Positions 56,672 through 64,000 of a DNA stretch of 64,000 bases are shown here, piece after piece. The stretch comes from Molanna angustata (Eukaryota; Arthropoda; Insecta; Trichoptera; Molannidae), in the NCBI GenBank assembly GCA_963576475.1, contig OY754981.1, positions 33,518,132 through 33,582,131 of the forward strand, in the 5' to 3' direction. Numbering within the stretch: position 1 is the first letter of the stretch; each line of letters begins with the position of its first letter. A program made the translations under genes and the position numbers. The notes below the pieces were generated by a model, which saw only the letters and a program-made list of their open reading frames with translations, had not been told where the DNA came from and did not search any database.

Positions 56672-58291
56672 GATTGTCTCCCAACAGAGGGGCCTTCCAT
56701 CCAAACGAGAGAGTTTGGACGAACCAGCGACCCTGAGTGGAACTCTCAGAATGGGCAAATTATAAATATTTTTTATATTAAGTATTGTTACAAGTAGCAA
56801 TGGAAAACCCATTGTATGCTGGACATTCATAGTAGAGAATGTTATTTTAAATTCATTCTATTTGAAATACAAATGGGAAACAATTTATAGGTAAATAATG
56901 TTTTATTCTTGTTTTATTGTTATAAATATAGTGTTTTACAAATTGAGTATAAGGAAACAATTTTAAAGTGAATGATAAATAATAAAAGGTACGATTAGCG
57001 CTCAGTGCGTCTCAATAATGTGTTTTAACATAGGATATTGTATTATTAAAGGTTTAATATAGATACTAAATAGTAATCTTGAAGATTAACGGTTTAATAT
57101 AGATACTAAATGGTTATCTTAAAGAGACAAATATAATGAATGTAACATATGTACGTAATAAAAGTAAAGCTATCTAGGCTATTGCGTACATATCTAAGAG
57201 ACTGATATCGAGTCAATGTTGAATGTCAGGTTAAAGAACCATAATGATTTATTAAAATTGAAGCCCATTTGCACTGCAAATGTTGGAGCTGTGAATATAA
57301 AATTCTTTGTTGAACGAGTCATGAATGATCGTAGGAATCGCCCATCAGTTGTGGTACTCCGTGATTGTCGATTTTGGTTCGATATTGGTCTATTGTAGCT
57401 GGCAATAGCTGTCATGAGTGAATTTGGCCGTCACGTCAGTGTTGAAGTTGGTTTGAGATATATTTTGGGTAATTGGCCGTAGTTAGATGATTCAGAAGTT
57501 GTCCGTCACTGGCAAAAGCTGCTTCAGACACCCGACAAACGTTGCATTGCAGTTTGTTGTATAAAAAAAAAGCTCAAATTGAATAATGTTGTGCTGAGGC
57601 TGAATCAAACTGATTTATATAGTTAGATTTTGACAGTGACAGCGCCAAGCCATAGAGAAAATATTGTCTTCAAAATATTTTTTCTATGAATAATATATAT
57701 GGCTATCAAAAGTCATACCAAAAAAATATTTTTAAATCGTTCTGAACAAGATCGTTAATTAATTTAACTAAAGAAAAATATATGTGATAATTAGTGCAAA
57801 TTCCGTTATTTTAATATTGGTATTCCTTATTCATAATTTATTACTTATTCATAATTATTTTTTTATTATTGATATTCGAGTTTGGATTAATTATTACTTA
57901 TTAATAATTATTTTTTTTATTATTGATATTCGAGTTTGGATTAATTATTACTTATTTATAATTATTTTTTTTATTATTGATATTCGTGTTTGGATTATTT
58001 GTTATATATTTATAGTTATTTCAAATAATCGATAATTGTGTTTTAAATTATAATTGCTTGTTCTTAATTATTTTAAGGATTTATTTTTATTTATTGATTT
58101 AATTGTTGATTGTTATTTATAATTATTTTAAGAATTGATTTTATTTATTGCCATTTGTTTATTAATTTAATTAACAACATTTATTTTAATTTTCAACACT
58201 CCAGTGTTTATTGATGATTATTTATTGTGTTTTTATCAACGCCGATTTTATAGAGTATATTTAATTGAATGATTTGATGTAATTAACTGTT
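56672..58291 (+). other. Leader of gypsy copy 3
   Basis: 1.6 kb, uninterrupted, collinear with the other two leaders. At 57856-57998 there are about three units of roughly 53 bp with 'TTGATATTCGAGTTTGGATT'. An Ile/Tyr-rich frame of 83 codons here is a by-product of these units. Confidence 0.85.
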
Positions 58292-59506
58292 TTGCGGTTA
58301 TCCCTTACCGGTTCAAACTACCCCGTTCTGAGAGAATCGATTCAGGGCGCGTGGATTTTTTTTTTTGGACCGGGGGGGGAGGATATTTTAGGGTCGCTTA
58401 CGGGTCCGTCGCCAGTAAAGGGATCTCGCCGCCTTTTGCTTCCGAAATGTTTGTTGCCGCGCGATCTCCCACCGAGAGCGGCTCCCGCACGCGGCTTGCG
58501 CGAGGAGGTCATTCTCGGTCAGCCATGGCTCACCGAGGAAGAGGCCTGTGTGGACTTTTGTAGAAAATGCGTAAACTTCGGAAAGAGGGAGCGGACGAGC
58601 GTCCACCTGATCCCCGAGCAACCGTGTCCGACTCCGAATTCCGTATCATTGCCATCTTGCAACGATATCCCCACTCTTCATCGGGACAAGATTCAGAAGG
58701 TCTTGGAGGATCTTCATGAAGTTTTCCTCCCATTCTATATAGCTCCTGAGTCTCGACCGCTGACGGCTTTTACGACGCCGGACGGTGCCCGCTACCAGTT
58801 TCGGGTGATGCCTTATGGCTTGGCTGGTGCGCCCTCCGGTTTCCAGAGGACGGTGATGCAAGTGCTAGCAGGATTCGTTCGCGAATTCTGCATGGTCTAC
58901 TTGGATGACATTATCGTTTTCTCGGGGACGTGGGAGGAGCACTGCCGTCACCTGCAGTTGGTGCAGGAGCGTCTGGCGCTGTATGGCCTGCGCTGCGCCC
59001 CCGAGAAATGCATTGTTGGAGCGAGTTCCCTCCAGTATTTGGGACACGTGGTTACTGCCACTAGTACTCGTCCCCAAGAAGTACACGAACGCGCTATTCA
59101 AGAAGCACCCGAACCTACAAGCCGCAAGGGAGTACGAAGTTTCCTGGGAACTTGTAACTGGCTCCGGGAATACGTGCCACGCTTTGCGGAACTGGTTGCG
59201 CCTTTGACGGACTTGCTTCGGCTGAAGAAGCCCTTCAAATGGACAAAGCAAGCATCAGCAGCGATGAAGGCTATTAAGCAGGCCATGAGTCAGCCACTCC
59301 AGCTGACCCGTCCAGACTTTGGCCGAAAATTTTGCCTGCAGACGGACGCCAGTAAGCTGGGAGTCGCGGCCGTACTGTTTCATCCAAGGGAGGATGGAAC
59401 ACGAGACGTTATCTCCTACGCAAGCTCGCGATTCAATCCCGCTGACCAGAACTACCACTTAAACGAGCAGGAGGCTCTAGCGGCCGTCTGGGCGTTAAAG
59501 AGATAA
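58292..59506 (+). pseudogene. Chimeric gag-pol remnant with a 404-codon open frame
   Basis: The frame is open from the end of the leader through a shifted reading of the gag start, then joins pol at residue LREEVILG. It keeps the strand after the protease, loses the RT region with the first catalytic Asp, keeps FGLAGAPS, YLDDIIVFS and the start of RNase H (LQTDASKLGVAAVLF), and stops where the Tyr after WALKR has become TAA. A product could be translated but could not copy or integrate DNA by itself. The remaining pol end (DVLVDSDDPLAE...LPSRF) lies past the stop, with integrase deleted. Confidence 0.92.
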
Positions 59507-59725
59507 CGCCCATTGTTGGAGGGCCACCATTTCACTCCGGACGTCCTAGTGGATTCGGATGACCCACTGGCGGAGCCGAGCCACATTCCCACGTTGGCTT
59601 CTCGGCACTCGGCCTCGACCTCTGGACATGACCGCCCGCGCAGGGTTTCGCGTTTGCCTAGCCGCTTTCGGGAGGATTGAGCACGTATCGGGACGTTGGG
59701 TTTCTCTCGAATTGGAGGTGGCGAT

Positions 59726-60681
59726 TGATACCGGCCGGTCAGTCGTCACGAGTGACGTGAGCGAGAGAAATCCGACGCCCCTATATGACGTGCGAGTATT
59801 TTCGGGTACCTACCCAAAATACCGCGGGAAGCACCATTCATTTTTGGGGAAATATTTTTTTATTACTTGGGATATTTTTATTTATAAAATGGCAACATTT
59901 TGTCTTGTCAGCTGGGGGGAGAAAAAAAAGGCGCGCTGAGTTTGCCGCGTGTTGGAATTTTAATTTTAAAAAAGAGGAACGATTCTTTTAACATCAATTT
60001 TATTTTTTTTTCAAAAAGGAAATTTTTTTTTAAAGTCTGGCCGAGCCGCCAGCAGTAGAAATTAATAAATAACTTCTCGTCTCAAGTCCGGTGCCCCAGA
60101 GCCGGCAATAATTTTTATTGTATTTTTCTACCCAACGAAAGTAAGAAACTCTAACTTGAGCCAAGCCTGGTGCAGCTGGCTGGGTTTTTCCTGAGACTGT
60201 TGCCTTGGCTGAACCGTAGAGGCCTTTGCGCGTTTCGGCGAGTCGCCTGCCAGGGTTTCGTCCGACGGATTCCCTCGGTCAGGTTGTGCCACCTAGGTGT
60301 TTCCATCGGCTCTAAGCCAACTATAAGTTTTAAATCTTCTTTGCATACGTTGGGCTGAACACGGACCTTCCCAGTGGCCGAGGACGTCCACCAACCCGTA
60401 GGTCAACGCAGACTACGCCTGGTGGGCTGTCGATCCACCATCATCGACAGGGGTCCAAGCTGGGAGACCACGTCCTCACGGTGAGTGGCCTTTAAATGTT
60501 CTCTTACCTTGGTCCAGTAGTATTTAACAGTTTATCCGAGGGGAGTGACACAATGAGACGACGCTTCACGTCGTCCCTAGCGCTCCACCTAAACTGCACA
60601 CGTCTACGCTGAGTGCTGTTCGGAGCTGGTCAGCGGCCTTGCCATCTGAGTCTCCGGACAGCGTGAAGCGAAGGAGTGTCA
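59726..60681 (+). repeat. 3' LTR of gypsy copy 3
   Basis: 956 bp, preceded by the same purine-rich tract as the other copies and followed by ACTG, the target duplication. Confidence 0.95.
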
Positions 60682-60914
60682 ACTGTCCAATTCTTTTAAA
60701 GAATTGGTACTATGTGATCCAGATGATCTCAATGTAAGTTGTCTTCCTGGTGGAACGTTCTTTTGACACAGTTCTTGAATGTAATGTGGAGCCAAGTCGT
60801 TTAGAGCCTTAATAATAATAATGAGATTTTATTTCAGTTGGTGAGCAGGGGGGTGCATTGCAACACAAACCATATAATATATACAACAATTAAAAATAAG
60901 GTATAAGTACATAC
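60682..60914. repeat. Older repeat, right part, split by gypsy copy 3
   Basis: Continuation of 55500-55715 after the target duplication. On the minus strand a reading SPHYIQELCQKNVPPGRQ resembles the C-terminal part of a LINE or polyprotein repeat. It ends near a (TAATAA)n stretch at 60810, after which comes unremarkable sequence. Confidence 0.45.
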
Positions 60915-61905
60915 TGATGAGACCTCTCGTCTACCACGAGGAAACATCAAGCCAAGGTGTGGGGAAGAAAATGAGAGACAAAAGATGGCGACACTTAAAA
61001 ATTGTTTTAGTACGGCGTTTTTTTATTTATAATCTTCACAAATGGTCCATGACAAAAAAAAATAATTAACTAAAAACAACAGACAACAAATAAAACCGAC
61101 ACACGTGGCATCTACCGAAACGAACTGTCAAACACACGCGAACACACGAAAAGACGCCGACCAGAATATACCGCCCCGGGGTACAGCGACATCCTTCCTC
61201 CAGGCATGTCACTGTCTTCCACGTGGTGACTGTAGTCCGGTGGGGCCCAGCCTCTGCGTCAGGCTAGCAGGTCTTCCTCGTGTCCGGCGTGGTTTCTTCT
61301 TCTCCTCCTGATCTCCTCCTCCAGACCGTCACCCATGGCTGGCTCTGTGCCCCACGGCACGCTATGACGGCGCATCTCGACAGAGGTGGCATACCAGCTG
61401 GGGCCTCACCGGAGGCGAACCGACGCCCCAGACGACACGGATTGCCCCTCGTGGTCCAATCTGCGAGCCGCCGCGTTCCCTACGCGGTGGCCCCACACTG
61501 CGCTCTGCCTGCAACCTCCTGTCCTGTTGATGCCCTCATCTTGGTTCTGGGGCACCATCAGCGTCCTTGCGCGTGACGGGTCCTGTCACACAGAACTCCT
61601 CGTGATCTTGAAAATATGGCCGCCATCGGGACGCGCGTGTCGAACGATGACGGCGTCGTTCCGTTCGTTTACCACAGCCGTTCAATAAAAAAAAGATGTT
61701 TACACTACGAATGTCAGATGCCAAGATAGATGTTCACACTGCGAGCGTTGGTTGTCAAGAGAGCGCGTCACTGACGCGTTGGCTATAAGCTTCCTTGTCG
61801 TTCTCTCACGCCGTCAGCGGCGCTTGTAGTCTTCCGCCAAAATGTTGCCGCGGAAAAAATTAAAAATTATTGTTCTTCGGCAACGCTGTTTTTTCGGCTA
61901 TAACA
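60915..61905. mobile_element. Solo LTR, TSD ATAC
   Basis: 991 bp, starting TGATGAGACCTCTCG and ending GGCTATAACA, with ATAC at 60911-60914 and 61906-61909. It is similar over its whole length to 40220-41163, with small indels and a more diverged right third. Confidence 0.88.
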
Positions 61906-62148
61906 ATACAAATAAAAAAAATAACGGAGAGAAAAGTAAGCATAAAGAGCAAACAAAAATATATACCTACATATATGTATAACCGTAATAACAAAAATTA
62001 TTAATTTAAATAAAAAGAACAACAGAAAAAAATGAAAATAAATACCGAATGATAATAATAACACATCAATATACATAAAAACAAATATAAAATAATATAA
62101 CCGGAAGCAAAACAATATAACCGTATAAAAACATCTATTGAAATTACT
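61906..62148. other. AT-rich spacer
   Basis: No gene or named repeat. Confidence 0.6.
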
Positions 62149-63024
62149 TCAGTCACTGCAAAATTGATGCCCATCTTCGCGAATGCGAATTGGAGAATCA
62201 AGCCACATACCAGCCTCTCGAACAATAGAATTGCTAGATCTCCACATCCTCATTCTTGCAGTAGCTATCTTGCGCCTTTGGAGAACGGCAAAGTCGTGGA
62301 ACCCGCGCTCTGCAAACATTTGAGATGCACTGCTGAATCTGGGTAACCCGAGCATTATCCGAAAGGCATTATTATATTGTACTCTCATAGAATTATAGGA
62401 CTGACATGTGTGTCTACACCACAGCTCACTTGTATACAGATTAGTACAATATGTAATAAATAGATATTTCTTTACATTGTCGCTGCATCTAGTGAACTTC
62501 CTGGCAAGCATATTAGACCTTACACTAATGGCCCTCCTCTGCCTTTCAATGTCTTTGTTATCATTTAAGTCGTCACACATAACATGCCCAAGATATTTGA
62601 CGCTACTACTGGCCTCTAAAGTTTGACCGTTCAATGTTACTGGGAGGACATTGTCAGGAGGTGAGTCCCCGCGAAAAATCATGAGCGCTGATTTCTTGGC
62701 ATTGTATATAAGATTATGCTTACCTGCATAGTCTTCGCAAATCTTCAGCAACTTACGTAAAGCTTTGATGGAGGTGGCTAGCAACACCATGTCGTCCGCG
62801 TAACTTACGTGGTTGACACAGATTCCATTCTTAAACACCGTCAAGCATACCTTATATACATACTTTACTTTTCGTGTGGCTCTGGTACTTGTAACCTCTT
62901 CACTAATGTATAATGTGCACAGTGACATTTTAACTAAAATTAGCATGAAAATGTTTTTGACTATACATCTCAATGTATTTACATTGGTATTAAATAACTG
63001 TACCAAATAACAAAATAATATCAC
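62149..63024 (-). pseudogene. LINE reverse transcriptase, 5'-truncated
   Basis: A 291-codon frame whose credible part starts near residue 55. It contains the catalytic block VSYADDMVLLA (about residues 74-84), LNGQTLEASSSVKYLGHVM (about 130-148), a QRRAISVRSNMLARKF segment and YCTNLYTSELWCRH, in the order of a non-LTR reverse transcriptase C-terminal half. The first 50 residues look like unrelated AT-rich readthrough. There is no endonuclease and no motif A, so it is a truncated insertion. It is unusually free of stops and thus fairly young. Confidence 0.88.
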
Positions 63025-63510
63025 AATGGATTCGTATTATGGTTTGATATCAATAAATAAATGCTGAAAAACGATAATATTTGTACTTAAGATTTTAAAA
63101 AGAGAAGAAAAAAAATATACGAGACGACGACTAATCGAAAACTAATTAATATGGCACAATTTACAGTACACACGCGAAATCATTCGACTTAAACGTTGAC
63201 CATATTGGATATTATACCCTTATGCGTAATACACAATCACCGCTAAAATGTTTGTGGCTAGTATCACAAGAAGGTTATGGACAGAGAAAAAAAAATTGTG
63301 CGTCTATGGAAAAGAAAAAGAAGAAAGTAGTGAAAAATCGTTTCGTTTCCCTTCAAATTTAAAAAAATTGCGAACTAGTAAAAGTGGTAAACTTGTGAAA
63401 TTTGACAGCTGATTGAGATTTTGTTATTCGTTCAATATTAATTATTATTGAAAACCAGAGTATATAATATCTACGAATATTGAAAATTTATTGAATTGCT
63501 GTGAAGAACC
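63025..63510 (+). promoter_or_regulatory. 5' flank of the right-edge gene
   Basis: AT-rich sequence upstream of the start codon at 63511, presumably with its promoter. No core element is obvious. Confidence 0.35.
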
Positions 63511-63601
63511 ATGGCAGACACAATATTCAATATTTTCGGTGACGAACTCCAGAATCCCGTGCATAAACAAATTTTACGCGTGCACAAATCTAATGAAAAT
63601 G
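63511..63601 (+). CDS. Exon 1 of right-edge gene
   Basis: 91 nt from ATG in a good context (GAACCATGG). The donor is AATG|GTATAT. Confidence 0.72.
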
Positions 63602-64000
63602 GTATATCGTGATTTATTGTTGCAATTTTTTTTTCTGTTGGTCATTCATATATACAGCGGTTTCTATACTTAGCGATTTCTTCTAAACGATGTAAGTTAA
63701 TTTTATTTATTTTTATTTTTAGCGACTGTCGGAAAGCCATCCATTTCTTCGAATTTAACACCCGCTAAAATATCTTTTAATTGTCCTTCCCCTCGTCTCA
63801 CTGACCAGAAAAAAAAGTCATTCCTTTTCAACAATAGCACACCCATACAACAGTGTCCAGGAGATTATAAAAAGAGCCACTTCCAAAATATAAAAAAGAG
63901 TTTTACTCAGATATATGAAGATGTACCCACTATGGAACAAGCACCAATCTCACAGCAGGATGAGATAGAGATACAATACACTCCATCTATTATAAACGGT
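63511..64000 (+). CDS. Unidentified two-exon gene start, cut by window edge
   Basis: Exon 1 (63511-63601, starting MADTIFNIFGDELQNPVHK) joins exon 2 (63723 to the window end) through a GT-AG intron of 121 bp with a split Ala codon. The result is at least 123 residues, open to the edge. The product is hydrophilic, rich in Ser, Lys, Pro and Gln, with SNLTPAKISFNCPSPRL and KKSFTQIYEDVPTMEQ. There is no membrane segment or enzyme motif. It has the look of a disordered cell-cycle or chromatin regulator (a securin-like role is one guess), but I cannot assign it. Confidence 0.7.
63723..64000 (+). CDS. Exon 2 (partial) of right-edge gene
   Basis: The acceptor TTATTTTTAG is at the end of a T-rich tract. 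The frame is open for 278 nt to the window end. Confidence 0.72.

Larger units (their letters stand above)
55716..60681 (+). mobile_element. Internally deleted gypsy derivative (copy 3), TSD ACTG
   Basis: 4966 bp with 956-bp LTRs. ACTG flanks it at 55712-55715 and 60682-60685. The internal part has the same gag-to-pol join, the same RT deletion, the same stop after WALKR and the same loss of integrase as copy 2. It lacks copy 2's private lesions. It is therefore the cleaner representative of the derivative family. Confidence 0.96.

Noticed and set aside
57784..58035. Ile/Tyr-rich membrane-like frame of 83 codons
   Set aside because: It arises from AT-rich tandem units in the gypsy leader that are also present in the other copies.
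62149..63024. Host gene on the minus strand
   Set aside because: YADD and the following blocks identify a LINE reverse transcriptase, truncated at its 5' end.

Overview
The window is AT-rich nuclear DNA from an insect, most likely a lepidopteran. It holds intron-containing animal genes (Sap47, mRpS26, RNA polymerase III subunit RPC4), LINE ends with (TATG)n or (AAATA)n tails of the kind common in moths and butterflies, MITEs, a tRNA-derived SINE and Ty3/gypsy LTR retrotransposons. Nothing looks bacterial. The species cannot be named from the sequence alone.

Layout: (1) 1-19291, minus strand: the first four coding exons of the synapse-associated protein gene Sap47 (19291 down to 6229), spread over more than 13 kb. 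Its introns carry LINE relics, a SINE, a 40-bp tandem repeat, a long (AT)n tract, a 297-bp-arm perfect palindrome, nested inverted-repeat elements and a 1.25-kb array of 34-bp units. The 3' exons lie beyond position 1. (2) 20759-39783: a full-length gypsy element on the minus strand (target duplication AAGT), then 1.2 kb away an internally deleted relative on the plus strand (target duplication TATA). Nested inside the second is a separate 4.5-kb LTR element without coding capacity (target duplication ATTT). (3) 40220-41163: a solo LTR of another family, 281 bp upstream of mRpS26 (41445-43647, plus), which uses a GC-AG intron. (4) 43791-46031: minisatellites and a LINE relic. (5) 46224-51760, minus: the complete eight-exon coding region of RPC4 (380 aa). 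(6) 51957-62000: MITEs, LINE pieces, a second copy of the deleted gypsy derivative (55716-60681, target duplication ACTG) and a second solo LTR (60915-61905, target duplication ATAC). (7) 62149-63024: a LINE reverse-transcriptase fragment on the minus strand. (8) 63511-64000, plus: the first two exons of an unidentified gene that runs off the right edge.

The host genes have unrelated jobs (synapse, mitochondrial translation, Pol III transcription), so no operon or pathway logic links them. The most informative biology is in the mobile DNA. Two gypsy copies share the same three large deletions and the same nonsense codon, so a defective derivative multiplied, presumably using proteins from a full-length relative such as the copy at 20759-29137. 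Other points of interest are a coding-free LTR element built from tandem arrays, a minisatellite whose unit matches the tail of a SINE found 7 kb away, and a perfect 616-bp palindrome beside a (TA)n tract.
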